Assembly: GCA_017533785.1 (NCBI GenBank)
Contig: JAFWII010000005.1
Span: forward strand, 1-34,091
Length of the DNA stretch: 34,091 bases
DNA from: Erysipelotrichaceae bacterium
Lineage (GTDB): Bacteria; Bacillota_I; Bacilli_A; Erysipelotrichales; Erysipelotrichaceae
Reading direction: 5' to 3'
This document shows positions 8,204-18,170 of the stretch, in pieces. The translations under genes were made by a program, and so were the position numbers. Below the pieces are notes generated by a model. The model had not been told where the DNA came from. It saw only the letters and a program-made list of their open reading frames with translations, and ran no database searches. Position 1 is the first letter of the stretch. Each line of letters opens with the position of its first letter.

Positions 8204-8422
8204 TTACTTGAAACGATAAGTGATTCGTCCACGTGTTAGATCGTAGGGTGAAAGCTCAACGGTCACATGGTCACCCGGTAAAATGCGAATGTAATGCATA
8301 CGGATTTTACCGGAAACGTGGGCTAAAATTTCTGCGCCGTTTTCGAGTTTCACTTTAAATTGAGCATTCGGCAGAGCGTCGATGATCTCTCCGCCGATTT
8401 CGATGACATCCTGTTTTGCCAA
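8204..8422 (-). CDS. infA: Translation initiation factor IF-1
   Basis: 72 residues, one S1-like OB fold. [20 protein letters not shown] at the start and [25 protein letters not shown] at the end are typical. IF-1 occupies the A site of the 30S during initiation. The start immediately follows the map stop with no gap, so the two are probably translationally coupled. Confidence 0.98.
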   Translation of the reverse strand: MAKQDVIEIGGEIIDALPNAQFKVKLENGAEILAHVSGKIRMHYIRILPGDHVTVELSPYDLTRGRITYRFK

Positions 8423-9184
8423 CTATTCTTCCTCCTCTTTCGTCAGAATCTCGCAGCCTTCCGCTGTGATATGAAGTTCGTGTTCATAATGGGCGGCCCA
8501 TGATCTGTCACGGGAAACAACTGTCCAGCCGTCGCTCAATGTGCGGCAATGCGGTTTTCCCATGAAGACCATCGGTTCGATACAGATACACATGTCCTTC
8601 CGCAGAAGTTCAAGTGTATGCGGTCTTCCGACGTTCGGAATAGCCGGATCTTCGTGCATATCGGTTCCGATCCCGTGTCCGGTATATTCTACCGGCAGGG
8701 AAAAACCGTGTGCCTCGACATAAGTCTGGATCGCATGCGAGATGTCTCCGACTCTGTTTCCCGGCTTTACTTGCTCAATTCCCAAATACAGAGCTTCTTT
8801 CGTCACTTCCATCAGTTCGAGAACTTTCGGATCTGTGACTTCACCGACCGTGAAGGTCCAGGCACCATCGCCCTGATAACCTTTATAGTCAGCTCCGACG
8901 TCTACCGTTACTATGTCCCCATTCCTGAGAATGATATCTTTTGAAGGGATCCCGTGCACCAGCACCTCGTTGACGGAGATGCAGCTTGCATTGGGGAAGC
9001 CTTCGTAACCCTTGAAGTTCGGTTTACAGCCGCGGGAGTAGATCATCTCTTCACAGATCTTATCTACTTCCCACGTGCTGACTCCGGGTTTGATATACTC
9101 ACCAATGTGATTTAGGACATAGCCGACGGTCGCGCCGGCCTTTTTCATTAATGCTACTTCGCGCGGAGAACGCAGACTAATCAT
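8423..9184 (-). CDS. map: Methionine aminopeptidase type I
   Basis: 253 residues, type Ia length. It removes the initiator Met from nascent proteins using two metal ions. The metal and substrate blocks are visible: HGIPS (substrate His), VDVGADYKGYQGDGAWTF (metal Asp residues), EYTGHGIGTDMHEDP (metal His) and CIEPM (metal Glu). The C-terminal Glu sits in the YEHELHIT block. Its start lies inside the end of adk (8-base overlap). An adk-map-infA order is common in Bacillota. Confidence 0.97.
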   Translation of the reverse strand: MISLRSPREVALMKKAGATVGYVLNHIGEYIKPGVSTWEVDKICEEMIYSRGCKPNFKGYEGFPNASCISVNEVLVHGIPSKDIILRNGDIVTVDVGADYKGYQGDGAWTFTVGEVTDPKVLELMEVTKEALYLGIEQVKPGNRVGDISHAIQTYVEAHGFSLPVEYTGHGIGTDMHEDPAIPNVGRPHTLELLRKDMCICIEPMVFMGKPHCRTLSDGWTVVSRDRSWAAHYEHELHITAEGCEILTKEEEE

Positions 9185-9830
9185 TACATTCCCCTAAAGC
9201 TTCAGTAATATCCTCAAAGACTTTTTCAACGCTTTGATCCGCATTGATGTTTTTGACGATTCCCTGCTTTTCGTAGTAGCCGATTACATCCTTGGTCGAT
9301 TCGTGATAGGCATCCAGACGGACCCGTAAGCTCTCAACGGTATCGTCCTTTCTGGTTACCAGCTGGCTGCCGCAGATATCACAGATACCTTCCACTTTCG
9401 GAGGCATGTTCTGGATATGATAGATCGCCTTGCAGTTCGGACATGTACGTCTGCCGGTAATACGGCCGATCAGGACCTGCTCATCGAGTTCGAGATTCAG
9501 GACACAGTCGACCTTTTTGCCCAGGGAAGCGAGGATCGTATCAAGATCCTCAGCCTGTGCCAGTGTGCGCGGATAGCCGTCCATCAGGATGCCGTTCTCC
9601 ATATCCTTCTGAGCAAAACGCTCAAGAATGATGTCATGGATGACTTCATCCGGAACGAGTTCGCCGCGTTCCATATAGCCATGAGCCTTCTTACCAACTT
9701 CTGTACCGTTTTTCACGCTCTCCCGAAGCATATCGCCGGTGGAAACGTGCACGATGCCGTATTTCTCAATGAGCTTTTCGGACATCGTGCCCTTGCCGGT
9801 TCCGGGAGCACCGATAATGAGTATATTCAT
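9177..9830 (-). CDS. adk: Adenylate kinase, zinc-containing long form
   Basis: 217 residues. It interconverts ATP + AMP and 2 ADP. It shows the P-loop GAPGTGKGT (7-15), the AMP-binding STGDMLR and GYPRTLAQA blocks, and a LID domain with four cysteines (Cys130, Cys133, Cys150, Cys153) that hold a structural zinc, as in Gram-positive long-form enzymes. It follows secY by 11 bases and overlaps map. Confidence 0.98.
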   Translation of the reverse strand: MNILIIGAPGTGKGTMSEKLIEKYGIVHVSTGDMLRESVKNGTEVGKKAHGYMERGELVPDEVIHDIILERFAQKDMENGILMDGYPRTLAQAEDLDTILASLGKKVDCVLNLELDEQVLIGRITGRRTCPNCKAIYHIQNMPPKVEGICDICGSQLVTRKDDTVESLRVRLDAYHESTKDVIGYYEKQGIVKNINADQSVEKVFEDITEALGECND

Positions 9831-9841
9831 TTCTGCTTCCT

Positions 9842-11116
9842 CTATCTTCCTACAAAACTGTGATACTGCTTTGTTGTGAGCTGACCTTTCAGAGTCTTGA
9901 TCGTTTCAAGAGCGACACCGACAACGATGATGATACCGGTTCCGCCCAGAGCTGCGCTGACCGGGAGGCCGGTAGCCATGGAAACGATGTAAGGCAGGAC
10001 AGCGATGAACGCGAGCAGCAGTGAGCCTAAGACGGTGATACGATTCAGTACTTTGCTGATATATTCGACTGTCTCCTTGCCGGGTCTTACGCCGGGGATG
10101 TATGTGTTGTCCTTGCCGAGGTTTTCTGCGATCTTCTCCGGATCAACGGTAACGTTGGTATAGAAGAAGGTGAACAGAATGACGAGGAGCGCATAGATCA
10201 CGAGGACATACGGCTTCGAGAAATCGAAGAAATCAGACAGCCATGCGTAGGCAGACTGGTTGACCCAGGACGCAATGATCTGCGGACCCTGGATCAGGGC
10301 GCCGGTGAAGATGACCGGGAGAACGGATGCGGAGTTGATCTTTAACGGTAAATGGTTAAGGTCACCCTTTGTCCGGTTGATCGTCTTGCCGGTGCTGTAC
10401 TGGATCGGGATTCTTCTTTCAGAAGTATCCATAATGACGACCAGAACGATGATCGCAATGTACATGATCAGATATGCGATGAAGGATGCCCATCCTTTCG
10501 CACCTGCACCTTCCGTGATCAGTGTCTGATATACGACACGGAAGTTACGCGGCATGTTCGCAACGATACCGGCGAAGATGATGATGGACACACCGTTACC
10601 GATACCCTTGGAGGTGATCTGATCACCGATCCACAGCAGGAACATAGTTCCGGCTGTAAAGATCACGGAGATACAGAGATAGTTGATCGGGCTGGGATTA
10701 TCAACGACTCCGTACTGGTTCGAAAGCAGCTGAACGATGAAGTAGCCCTGTACCAGCGCCATGACGACAGCGAGGTAACGGGTGATACGATCGATCTGTT
10801 CTCTGCCTTTCTTGCCGTTTTTGGACATCTCAGCCAGAGCCGGAATGATATCCATGCTCAGAAGCTGGATGATGATGCTGGCATTGATGTAGGGGCCGAC
10901 GCCAAGAGAGAAGATCGACATCTGTTCGATGGCGCCACCTCCCAGCAGGTTCATCATGTAGATCAGGCTGTTTGCACCAAGCTTGATGACTGTGTCGTTG
11001 ATTCCGGGAGCCGGGATAGCAGCTCCGAGACGGAAGATGAACAGCATCGCCAGGGTAAACAGGACGCGTCTGCGGATGTCCCTGTTTTTAATAAAATCGG
11101 CGAAGATCGATACCAT
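9842..11116 (-). CDS. secY: Protein translocase subunit SecY
   Basis: 424 residues with about ten membrane helices, the channel of the Sec translocon. Landmarks are RRRVLFTLAMLFIFRLGAAIPAPGIN at TM1/plug, a GPYINASIIIQLL block, LLWIGDQITSKGIGNGVSIIIF, and PGKETVEYISKVL in the cytoplasmic loop that meets SecA and the ribosome. The start is one base after the rplO stop, and its GAGGTG ribosome binding site lies inside rplO. Confidence 0.98.
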   Translation of the reverse strand: MVSIFADFIKNRDIRRRVLFTLAMLFIFRLGAAIPAPGINDTVIKLGANSLIYMMNLLGGGAIEQMSIFSLGVGPYINASIIIQLLSMDIIPALAEMSKNGKKGREQIDRITRYLAVVMALVQGYFIVQLLSNQYGVVDNPSPINYLCISVIFTAGTMFLLWIGDQITSKGIGNGVSIIIFAGIVANMPRNFRVVYQTLITEGAGAKGWASFIAYLIMYIAIIVLVVIMDTSERRIPIQYSTGKTINRTKGDLNHLPLKINSASVLPVIFTGALIQGPQIIASWVNQSAYAWLSDFFDFSKPYVLVIYALLVILFTFFYTNVTVDPEKIAENLGKDNTYIPGVRPGKETVEYISKVLNRITVLGSLLLAFIAVLPYIVSMATGLPVSAALGGTGIIIVVGVALETIKTLKGQLTTKQYHSFVGR

Positions 11117-11117
11117 C

Positions 11118-11567
11118 TTACAGCACCTCTACTTTTCCGCCCGCCTTTTCGATTGCCTCTTTGGCAGAGGAAGAGATCTTGTGGCAAACGACGGATACTT
11201 TCTTTTCCAGAGTACCGTTGCCTAAGACCTTGATGCCTGCTAATTCCTTCTTGATCAGACCGCATTCCTTTAAGAGTTCCGGTGTAACAGTTACGCCGTC
11301 CTCGAAACGGTTGAGGTCGGAAAGATTAACGATAGCATATTCTTTGCGGCTGATGTTTGTGAAACCGCGCTTCGGGATGCTCTTGTAGATAGGAGTCTGG
11401 CCGCCTTCAAATCCCGGACCTTTACCGCCGCCGGAACGGGAGAGCTGACCTTTCTGGCCCTTGCCGGCAGTCTTTCCGTTACCGGAACCCTGACCACGGC
11501 CGATTCGTTTCACGTTTCTACGTGCGCCCGGATTAGCTTTTAATTCTTCTAAGTTCATTATCCGCAC
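11118..11567 (-). CDS. rplO: 50S ribosomal protein L15
   Basis: 149 residues. The Gly/Lys-rich N-terminal extension ([37 protein letters not shown] region) that threads into 23S rRNA is typical. The C-terminal globular half ends in [12 protein letters not shown]. It lies five bases after rpsE, with no room for rpmD (L30), which usually sits between them. Confidence 0.98.
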   Translation of the reverse strand: MRIMNLEELKANPGARRNVKRIGRGQGSGNGKTAGKGQKGQLSRSGGGKGPGFEGGQTPIYKSIPKRGFTNISRKEYAIVNLSDLNRFEDGVTVTPELLKECGLIKKELAGIKVLGNGTLEKKVSVVCHKISSSAKEAIEKAGGKVEVL

Positions 11568-11572
11568 CTCCC

Positions 11573-12208
11573 TTAACGAATCTCTTCAACTTTCTTTTCA
11601 CGCAGTTTAGCAACGCTGTTAACGGTCTTTAACTGTTTGATCGCTTCCATAGTTGCGCGGACTGCATTGATCGGTGTACGGCTGCCCAGGCACTTGCCTA
11701 AGACGTCAGTAACACCAGCGAGTTCCATGACTGCACGGACAGTACCGCCGGCAACGACACCGGTACCTTCTGCTGCCGGGCGAAGGATGACTTCGCCTGC
11801 ACCATATGTGCCGATAACTGTATGCGGGATAGTACGGTTTCCGTTTACGAGCGGAACTCTTACAACATTCTTTCTGGCATCATCCAGAGCTTTACGGATA
11901 GCATCCGGTACTTCGTTTGCTTTTCCGAGGCCATAGCCTACTCTGCCCTTGCGGTCACCGATAACGACCAGTGCGGAGAAACGCATCTTACGTCCGCCCT
12001 TGACAGTCTTGGATACACGGGAGATCTTGACGACTCTCTCTTCATATTCCTTCTGTTCGCGAGCGAAACGCGGGTTGTTACGGCGCGGTCCGCGGTTGCG
12101 GTTATCGCGACGGTTTCCGCGGGGAGCCTGATCGGCAGTTTCCGGAGCGGCTGCAGCTTCCGGAGTTACAGTTTTTTCTTCAACTGCTTCAACTTTATTC
12201 TCGTCCAT
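11573..12208 (-). CDS. rpsE: 30S ribosomal protein S5 with an N-terminal extension
   Basis: 211 residues against about 165 in most bacteria. The S5 fold begins near residue 55 ([26 protein letters not shown]) and is intact to the end. The first ~50 residues are extra: an acidic/Ala-Pro segment ([11 protein letters not shown]), then an Arg/Asn-rich stretch ([18 protein letters not shown]). An AGGAGG seven bases before the ATG at 12208 supports this long start. S5 lines the mRNA entry channel and affects decoding accuracy. A tail of similar composition is on the C-terminus of S3. Confidence 0.96.
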   Translation of the reverse strand: MDENKVEAVEEKTVTPEAAAAPETADQAPRGNRRDNRNRGPRRNNPRFAREQKEYEERVVKISRVSKTVKGGRKMRFSALVVIGDRKGRVGYGLGKANEVPDAIRKALDDARKNVVRVPLVNGNRTIPHTVIGTYGAGEVILRPAAEGTGVVAGGTVRAVMELAGVTDVLGKCLGSRTPINAVRATMEAIKQLKTVNSVAKLREKKVEEIR

Positions 12209-12217
12209 TGTTTCCTC

Positions 12218-12574
12218 CTAGAACTTCAAGCCGGCTTCTCTTGCCGCATCAGCCAGAGCCTTGACTCTGCCGTGATAGATGTAACCGCCACGGTCAAATA
12301 CGACGGTATCGATGTTTGCTGCTAAAGCGCGTTCAGCAATCTTCTTGCCAACTTCGATCGCAGCGTTGATGTTGCTGCCGTTTTCGAGGTTCAGCTCTTT
12401 GGAAGAGCATGCGACCAGTGTGTTTCCGGCGACATCATCGATGACCTGGCATGCAATGTGCTTATTGGAACGGAAGACATTCAGGCGCGGGCAGGATGCT
12501 GTTCCACTGATCTTTTTACGGATACGTGCATGTCTTCTTTGTCTTTCTGCATTCTTAGAAATCTTTTTTAACAT
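12218..12574 (-). CDS. rplR: 50S ribosomal protein L18
   Basis: 118 residues, binds 5S r[30 protein letters not shown] and the C-terminal [26 protein letters not shown] are diagnostic. It sits between rplF and rpsE, as standard. Confidence 0.98.
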   Translation of the reverse strand: MLKKISKNAERQRRHARIRKKISGTASCPRLNVFRSNKHIACQVIDDVAGNTLVACSSKELNLENGSNINAAIEVGKKIAERALAANIDTVVFDRGGYIYHGRVKALADAAREAGLKF

Positions 12575-12592
12575 GTTTTAACTCCTTTCCCA

Positions 12593-13135
12593 CTATTTAC
12601 CGGCAGTCTTGCCTTCCTTACGACGAACGATCTCATCAGCATAGCGGATACCCTTACCCTTGTACGGTTCCGGCTTGCGGAATGCACGGATATTGGCTGC
12701 TACTTCACCGACTCTCTGTTTATCGATGCCAGAGACCTTGATTGCAGTCGGTTTCGGGCATTCAACCTTGATGCCGTCTTCGACTGTGTATTCGATCTGA
12801 TGAGAGTAACCCAGACGCATAACGAGCTTGTTGCCCTGCATCTGAACGTTGAAACCGATACCCTCAACGATCAGATCCTTGGAGTAACCTTCGGTTACAC
12901 CGACGATCATGTTGTGCAGCAAAGCACGTGTCGTACCATGCAGCTGCTTTGTGTGCTTTTCTTCGTTGGCACGGACGCACTGGATCGTGCCGTCCTCAAG
13001 CTTGATTTCAACCAGAGGACTAAACTGACGCGATAAGGTTCCCTTAGGACCTTTTACCGTCACCTCATTTCTGTCGGAGATGGTTAATTCAACTCCGGCA
13101 GGAACGGTAATCGTTTTATTTCCGATACGTGACAT
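12593..13135 (-). CDS. rplF: 50S ribosomal protein L6
   Basis: 180 residues with two repeated L6 folds. MSRIGNKTITVPAGVELTI, KGPKGTLSR and the C-terminal RKPEPYKGKGIRYADEIVRRKEGK are typical. It lies near the sarcin-ricin loop and the factor-binding site. It is placed after rpsH. Confidence 0.98.
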   Translation of the reverse strand: MSRIGNKTITVPAGVELTISDRNEVTVKGPKGTLSRQFSPLVEIKLEDGTIQCVRANEEKHTKQLHGTTRALLHNMIVGVTEGYSKDLIVEGIGFNVQMQGNKLVMRLGYSHQIEYTVEDGIKVECPKPTAIKVSGIDKQRVGEVAANIRAFRKPEPYKGKGIRYADEIVRRKEGKTAGK

Positions 13136-13150
13136 TGATTTCTCCTTTAA

Positions 13151-13555
13151 TTACCAGACGTATGCGACTACTTCGCCGCCTAATTGCTTCTTACGGGCAT
13201 CGCGGTCAGTCATAAGACCGTGCGAGGTGGAAATGATAGCGATTCCCAGACCGTTTAAGACACGCGGTACAGCGTCAGCCTTAGCATAGACGCGTAAGCC
13301 CGGCTTGGAGATACGCTTGATTCCGGAAATGACCTTCTGATTGTTTTCAGCATACTTTAATGTGATAACGATCTTCTTGTCTTTGGCGGTCTCGCCTTCA
13401 ACGGTATAACCGGAAATGTAATTCTCTTCCTTTAAGATACGTGCGATTTCGCATTTAACCTTGCTGGCTGGTACTTCAACTGTCGGAAGGTCAGCATGTA
13501 AGGCGTTGCGGACTCTTGTCAGCATATCCGCAATCGGATCTGTCATATTCATCAT
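13151..13555 (-). CDS. rpsH: 30S ribosomal protein S8
   Basis: 134 residues. [15 protein letters not shown] at the start and [32 protein letters not shown] at the end identify it. S8 binds the 16S central domain, and in other bacteria it represses the spc operon by binding its mRNA. The N-terminal MMNMTDP offers ATGs at 13555, 13552 and 13546. The first fits the AAGGAGG spacing. Confidence 0.97.
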   Translation of the reverse strand: MMNMTDPIADMLTRVRNALHADLPTVEVPASKVKCEIARILKEENYISGYTVEGETAKDKKIVITLKYAENNQKVISGIKRISKPGLRVYAKADAVPRVLNGLGIAIISTSHGLMTDRDARKKQLGGEVVAYVW

Positions 13556-13575
13556 TTTTGCTTTCCTCCTTCTTC

Positions 13576-13761
13576 TTACCAGCTTGCCTTCTTGACACCC
13601 GGGATCTGGCCCTTGTAAGCCAGTTCACGGAAGCAGATACGGCAGAGCTTATACTTTCTTAAAACGGAATGCGGACGGCCGCAACGCTCACAACGTGTGT
13701 ATTCACGCGCGGAGAACTTCTGCGGACGATGTGCTTTAATCTTCATTGCTGTTTTTGCCAT
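13576..13761 (-). CDS. rpsN: 30S ribosomal protein S14, zinc-binding type (S14Z)
   Basis: 61 residues, the short Gram-positive form. Four cysteines in two CxxC pairs (Cys24/27 and Cys40/43; RCERCGRPH and LCRICFREL) bind zinc. The C-terminus [11 protein letters not shown] is invariant in the family. It sits between rplE and rpsH. The zinc forms of both S14 and L36 are present here. Confidence 0.98.
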   Translation of the reverse strand: MAKTAMKIKAHRPQKFSAREYTRCERCGRPHSVLRKYKLCRICFRELAYKGQIPGVKKASW

Positions 13762-13777
13762 AGTCTTTGAGTCCTCC

Positions 13778-14320
13778 TTACTGTTTAGCGAACGGCATGC
13801 CCATTTCCTTTAATAAGGCAAATGCTTCTTCGTTTGTGTTGGCGCTTGTAACGATAACGATATCCATGCCTCTGACCTTGTTGACTTTGTCATACTGGAT
13901 CTCAGGGAAGATGATCTGTTCCTTAACGCCTAATGTGTAGTTGCCTCTTCCGTCAAAAGCTGTTGTGGAAACGCCACGGAAGTCACGTACACGCGGGAGA
14001 GCGATCGAAACCAGCTTATCGAAGAATTCATACATTCTTTCTTTGCGGAGAGTGACTTTGCAGCCGATCTCCATGCCTTCACGAAGCTTGAAGTTCGCAA
14101 CGGACTTCTTAGCCTTTGTGATGACCGGCTTCTGACCGGATAAAGCAGTTAACTCGGCAACTGCATCTTCCAGGGCTTTCGGGTTAGCGATTGCATCGCC
14201 GACGCCGAGGTTGATGACGATCTTCTCGAGTCTCGGGCACTGCATCGGGGTGGTGTAATTGAACTGTTTGATCAGGTTTTCCTTGATCTCAGTGTTGTAT
14301 CTTTCCTGTAAGCGGTTCAT
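13778..14320 (-). CDS. rplE: 50S ribosomal protein L5
   Basis: 180 residues, part of the 5S RNP and bridge B1. The markers are [36 protein letters not shown] and [30 protein letters not shown]. It overlaps the rplX stop by one base (TAATG), which suggests coupled translation. Confidence 0.98.
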   Translation of the reverse strand: MNRLQERYNTEIKENLIKQFNYTTPMQCPRLEKIVINLGVGDAIANPKALEDAVAELTALSGQKPVITKAKKSVANFKLREGMEIGCKVTLRKERMYEFFDKLVSIALPRVRDFRGVSTTAFDGRGNYTLGVKEQIIFPEIQYDKVNKVRGMDIVIVTSANTNEEAFALLKEMGMPFAKQ

Positions 14321-14640
14321 TACTTCTTACCTCCCTTGATCTCAGCACCAGTCTTCTTGTAGATGCGGACCTTGTTGCCCTTTTCGACCTTGTAACCGAC
14401 TCTGGAGACCTTCTTAGCCTTGCTGTCGTATACCATGACGTTGCTGGCATCGATCGGCATTTCCTTATTGACGATACCGCCATCCGGATTTTCCTGAGTG
14501 GGCTTTAAGGCTTTCTTGGCGATGTTAACGCCTTCAACGATGACTTTGTTCTTTGACGGGAAGACAGCAGTTACTTCAGCAACTGTACCCTTATCATTAC
14601 CTGCAATAACTTTTACTTTATCGCCTTTTTTGATTTTCAT
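14320..14640 (-). CDS. rplX: 50S ribosomal protein L24
   Basis: 106 residues. It has a KOW motif at the N-terminus ([20 protein letters not shown]), followed by [21 protein letters not shown] and a Lys-rich end. L24 starts 50S assembly and sits at the exit tunnel. It lies between rplN and rplE. Confidence 0.98.
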   Translation of the reverse strand: MKIKKGDKVKVIAGNDKGTVAEVTAVFPSKNKVIVEGVNIAKKALKPTQENPDGGIVNKEMPIDASNVMVYDSKAKKVSRVGYKVEKGNKVRIYKKTGAEIKGGKK

Positions 14641-14652
14641 GGTTTGTCCTCC

Positions 14653-15021
14653 TTAAAGTACTTCCGGAGCCAGGGAGACGATCTTCATGAAGCCTTTATC
14701 ACGAAGTTCTCTTGCAACAGGTCCGAAAATACGGGTTCCGACAGGTGTCAGATCTTCTTTGATGATGACAGCAGCGTTGTCATCGAAACGGATATGGGAA
14801 CCGTTTCCACGGGTGATACCGTACTTGGAACGTACGATAACAGCCTTGACAACCTGGCTTTTCTTTACGCTTCCGCCTGGAGCAGCTTCTTTAACTGCGC
14901 AGACGACGATGTCGCCGATATTGGAGCTTCTTCTGTGAGATCCGCCTAAGCAGCGAATGACCAGTAATTCTTTAGCGCCGGTATTATCAGCAACATTCAA
15001 TCTTGTTTCATTGATAATCAT
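14653..15021 (-). CDS. rplN: 50S ribosomal protein L14
   Basis: 122 residues, standard. [38 protein letters not shown] and the C-terminal [12 protein letters not shown] are diagnostic. L14 forms inter-subunit bridges B5/B8. Confidence 0.98.
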   Translation of the reverse strand: MIINETRLNVADNTGAKELLVIRCLGGSHRRSSNIGDIVVCAVKEAAPGGSVKKSQVVKAVIVRSKYGITRGNGSHIRFDDNAAVIIKEDLTPVGTRIFGPVARELRDKGFMKIVSLAPEVL

Positions 15022-15035
15022 GATTTATCCCTCCA

Positions 15036-15299
15036 CTAAAGAATAACGGCTTTTTCAACAATCTCTACAAGGCGGAAGTGCTTGTCAGCACTTAACGGTC
15101 TCGTCTCCATGATGACGACGATATCACCGACCTTGGCTTCATTGTTTTCGTCATGAGCCTTGTAACGGTGAGAGACCTTAACTTTTTTCTTATAGAGAGG
15201 ATGACTCTTTGAAGTACTTACTTCGACAACGATGGATTTGTCCATCTTATCGGATACGACTTTACCGCGTAATACGCGTCTGCTTGTTTCTCTTTCCAT
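15036..15299 (-). CDS. rpsQ: 30S ribosomal protein S17
   Basis: 87 residues. [19 protein letters not shown] and [25 protein letters not shown] are typical of S17, a primary 16S-binding OB-fold protein. It follows rpmC by three bases. Confidence 0.97.
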   Translation of the reverse strand: MERETSRRVLRGKVVSDKMDKSIVVEVSTSKSHPLYKKKVKVSHRYKAHDENNEAKVGDIVVIMETRPLSADKHFRLVEIVEKAVIL

Positions 15300-15302
15300 C
15301 GA

Positions 15303-15506
15303 TTAGTCCTCCTTCGCTGTCATTTCTCTTTCTTTTAAGACAGTCTTGATGCGTGCGATCGACTTCTTCAGCTCACGCATACGCATTGGGTTGTCAATGG
15401 AACCAGTCGCTCTTGCAAAACGAAGATCGAATAATTCCGCTTTCATTTCTTCAACCTTCTTCAGCAGATCTGCTTCTGAAGTTGCACGGATTTCTCTTAT
15501 ATTCAC
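15303..15506 (-). CDS. rpmC: 50S ribosomal protein L29 (GTG start)
   Basis: 67 residues from the GTG at 15504-15506 (reads [11 protein letters not shown]), with AAAGGAG seven bases upstream. It overlaps the rplP stop as GTGA, a four-base coupling. An upstream ATG would add ten residues inside rplP and lacks a ribosome binding site. The two-helix L29 pattern is clear ([30 protein letters not shown]). It sits at the exit tunnel and touches SRP and trigger factor. Confidence 0.95.
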   Translation of the reverse strand: MNIREIRATSEADLLKKVEEMKAELFDLRFARATGSIDNPMRMRELKKSIARIKTVLKEREMTAKED

Positions 15507-15919
15507 AGCGACTCTCCTTTCTTGACAAATTTGCACTTAACCGGCAGCTTATGGCTGGCGAGACGGAAAGCTTCACGAGCGATCTCTTCGCTGACACCAC
15601 CGATTTCGAACATTACTCTACCCTTCTGAACAACAGCAACCCATCCTTCAGGAGCACCTTTACCGGAACCCATACGAACTTCCAGAGGTTTCTTGGTGAT
15701 TGCGTGATGCGGGAAGATCTTGATCCAGACTTTACCGGTTCTGCTCATGTAACGTGTCATGGCAACACGGGCAGCCTCGATCTGGTTGTTTGAGATATAC
15801 GCACCGCTCATTGCTTTCAGGCCGAATTCGCCGAATGCGACCTCGGTACCGCCCTTGGACAGACCTTCATAGCTTAAACGATGAGGACGGCGATACTTAA
15901 CACGCTTTGGCATTAACAT
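15503..15919 (-). CDS. rplP: 50S ribosomal protein L16
   Basis: 138 residues. [45 protein letters not shown] and [20 protein letters not shown] are diagnostic. L16 organises the A-site tRNA region. The ATG at 15919 has AAGGAGG ten bases upstream, which favours it over the ATG two codons on. The stop overlaps the rpmC GTG. Confidence 0.97.
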   Translation of the reverse strand: MLMPKRVKYRRPHRLSYEGLSKGGTEVAFGEFGLKAMSGAYISNNQIEAARVAMTRYMSRTGKVWIKIFPHHAITKKPLEVRMGSGKGAPEGWVAVVQKGRVMFEIGGVSEEIAREAFRLASHKLPVKCKFVKKGESL

Positions 15920-15921
15920 AA

Positions 15922-16692
15922 TTATTCACCCTCCTTCTTGGATTCTGCTGCAGCAGCCGGAGCAGCGGCCGGAGCAGCGTCACGACGCGGACGACGGTTG
16001 AAACGGCGGCCGTTATCGCGAGTGTTTTTCGGTTTTTCCGGTTCTTTCGCCATTTCGCCCGGTAAGACTTCACCACGGCAGATCCAGACTTTAACGCCCA
16101 GGATACCGTATGTTGTCATCGCTTCTGCTAATGCATAGTCGATATCGGAACGAAGGGTATGAAGCGGAACGACACCCTCGGAGTAGCCTTCGGCACGGGC
16201 GATATCAGCACCGCCTAAACGACCGCTGACTTTGGTTTTGATACCTTTTGCGCCGCTGCGCATAGTCTGCTGGATCGTCTTCTTCTGTGCAGTACGGAAG
16301 GACTGACGTTCTTCGAGCATCTTTGCGATCTTGTTTGCAACCAGAGTTGCATCGAGATCCGGGTTGGCTACTTCAACAACGCTGATTTCAACCTGTTTTT
16401 CGCCAGCGATCTTCGCGATCTTCTTTTTCAGATCATCCAGTTTCGCACCGTCTGCACCGACGAACATGCCGGGACGAGCTGTGCGGATGACGAGATTAAG
16501 GCGGTTCTTGCTGCGCTCGATCTCAACGCGGGAGACCATATATTCTTTTGTGTTGCATTCCTTTTCGATCAGCTTACGGACTTTGATATCTTCCTGAAGC
16601 AGATCGCCGTATTCTTTTTCAGCATACCAACGGCTTTCCCAGTCGCGGATGACGCCTACTCTGAATCCTACCGGACTAACTTTCTGACCCAT
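15922..16692 (-). CDS. rpsC: 30S ribosomal protein S3 with a low-complexity C-terminal tail
   Basis: 256 residues against about 215-220 in most bacteria. The KH domain and C-terminal S3 domain are intact ([24 protein letters not shown] region, [36 protein letters not shown]). The last ~38 residues are extra: an Arg/Asn-rich stretch ([15 protein letters not shown]), then an Ala/Pro run and a Lys/Glu end. S3 forms the mRNA entry helicase together with S4 and S5. S5 here carries a comparable tail at its N-terminus. Confidence 0.97.
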   Translation of the reverse strand: MGQKVSPVGFRVGVIRDWESRWYAEKEYGDLLQEDIKVRKLIEKECNTKEYMVSRVEIERSKNRLNLVIRTARPGMFVGADGAKLDDLKKKIAKIAGEKQVEISVVEVANPDLDATLVANKIAKMLEERQSFRTAQKKTIQQTMRSGAKGIKTKVSGRLGGADIARAEGYSEGVVPLHTLRSDIDYALAEAMTTYGILGVKVWICRGEVLPGEMAKEPEKPKNTRDNGRRFNRRPRRDAAPAAAPAAAAESKKEGE

Positions 16693-16703
16693 GGTTTCCC
16701 TCC

Positions 16704-17036
16704 TTATCTTTCTTCAACCACAACAGTGATGTGGCTGGTGCGTTTGTTGAGTGCGGATGCAGAACCTTTTGCGCGCGGAAGGAATCTCTTTAAGGTAACT
16801 CCTTCGTTTGCATAGCACGCTTTGATGTAGAGTTTTTCTTCATCAAGCTGGAAGTTGTGAGTTGCGTTTGCAACAGCGGACTTCACGACCTTGGTGATGA
16901 TCTCTGCAGCGCGGTTTGGTGTGAATTTCAGGATAGCTAATGCTTCCTTGGCATCTTTGCCTCTGATCAGGTCCAGCACAAGGCGGGTTCTGCGAGGAGA
17001 GATGCGGACCGTTTTTGCGGTTGCTTTTACTTCCAT
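16704..17036 (-). CDS. rplV: 50S ribosomal protein L22
   Basis: 110 residues. [23 protein letters not shown] and the C-terminal [25 protein letters not shown] are typical. The beta-hairpin carrying the latter lines the peptide exit tunnel. It lies between rpsS and rpsC. Confidence 0.98.
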   Translation of the reverse strand: MEVKATAKTVRISPRRTRLVLDLIRGKDAKEALAILKFTPNRAAEIITKVVKSAVANATHNFQLDEEKLYIKACYANEGVTLKRFLPRAKGSASALNKRTSHITVVVEER

Positions 17037-17048
17037 GTTATTTCCTCC

Positions 17049-17318
17049 TTATGCCTTCTTATCTGCTCCGTGACCGCCGAAACGACGTGTCGGAACGAAT
17101 TCACCGAGCTTATGGCCGACCATATCCTCGGTTACATATACCGGTACATGTTCCTTGCCGTTGTAGACAGCGAAGGTGTGTTCAACGAAAGCCGGGAAAA
17201 TAGTTGAACGACGTGACCATGTTTTGATTACTTCTTTTTTATTGGCCTTGTTGAGCTCTTCGACTTTCTTCATCAGATGCTCATCTACAAACGGGCCTTT
17301 CTTTAAACTACGACTCAT
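17049..17318 (-). CDS. rpsS: 30S ribosomal protein S19
   Basis: 89 residues. [47 protein letters not shown] and [16 protein letters not shown] identify S19. It lies in the 30S head next to S13 and contacts the A-site tRNA region. Confidence 0.98.
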   Translation of the reverse strand: MSRSLKKGPFVDEHLMKKVEELNKANKKEVIKTWSRRSTIFPAFVEHTFAVYNGKEHVPVYVTEDMVGHKLGEFVPTRRFGGHGADKKA

Positions 17319-17336
17319 CTTTCTTTCTCCTTCCCG

Positions 17337-18170
17337 TTACTTACCATTTCTTCTTCTGACGATTAACGCATCAGAAGCGTTCTTGGATTTACGTGTCTTA
17401 ACACCCATAGCTTTCTTGCCCCAAGGTGTCATAGGTGATTTACGTCCTACCGGAGCGCGGCCTTCACCACCACCATGCGGATGGTCGACCGGGTTCATGA
17501 CGGAACCTCTGACTGTCGGACGGATGCCTAACCATCTTGTACGACCAGCCTTACCAAGGTTGATCAGGTTGTAGTCGCCGTTGCCGACTGTACCGATGGA
17601 AGCACGGCAGTTTGCGAGGACCTTACGGACTTCGCCGCTGGCCAGACGCAGTGTGACGTACTTGTCTTCGATACCGAGGATCTGAGCGCTGACGCCTGCA
17701 GCTCTTGCAAGCTGTCCGCCCTTGCCCGGCTTCAGCTCGACGTTGTGGATGATAGTACCTTCAGGCATATTGCGCAGTTCGCAGGCGTTGCCGACTTTGA
17801 TATCGGTCTTTTCGCCGGATACGACTGTCATGCCGACTGTCAGTCCCTGAGGAGCCAGGATATAGCGTTTTTCACCGTCAACATAGTTCAGCAGAGCGAT
17901 GTTGGCGTTACGGTTCGGATCGTATTCGATGGAAGCGACCTTCGCCGGGATGTTATCTTTGTTACGTTTGAAATCAACGATACGATAGCGCTGCTTATGA
18001 CCGCCGCCGTGATGACGGACTGTGATCTTACCAGCATTGTTACGACCGCCGGTCTTGGAGAACTTGACTGTTAAGCTTTTTTCAGGAGTGGATTTTGTGA
18101 TCTCCTCGAAAGTTAAACCGGTCATGCCTCTTCTGCCCGGAGTCGTTGGCTTATACTTTTTAATCGCCAT
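17337..18170 (-). CDS. rplB: 50S ribosomal protein L2
   Basis: 277 residues. [19 protein letters not shown] starts it. The peptidyl-transferase-proximal block is [31 protein letters not shown], including the conserved His residues. The end is [14 protein letters not shown]. An AGGAGG lies before the ATG. The 73-base gap to rplW upstream is the largest inside the ribosomal cluster. Confidence 0.98.
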   Translation of the reverse strand: MAIKKYKPTTPGRRGMTGLTFEEITKSTPEKSLTVKFSKTGGRNNAGKITVRHHGGGHKQRYRIVDFKRNKDNIPAKVASIEYDPNRNANIALLNYVDGEKRYILAPQGLTVGMTVVSGEKTDIKVGNACELRNMPEGTIIHNVELKPGKGGQLARAAGVSAQILGIEDKYVTLRLASGEVRKVLANCRASIGTVGNGDYNLINLGKAGRTRWLGIRPTVRGSVMNPVDHPHGGGEGRAPVGRKSPMTPWGKKAMGVKTRKSKNASDALIVRRRNGK

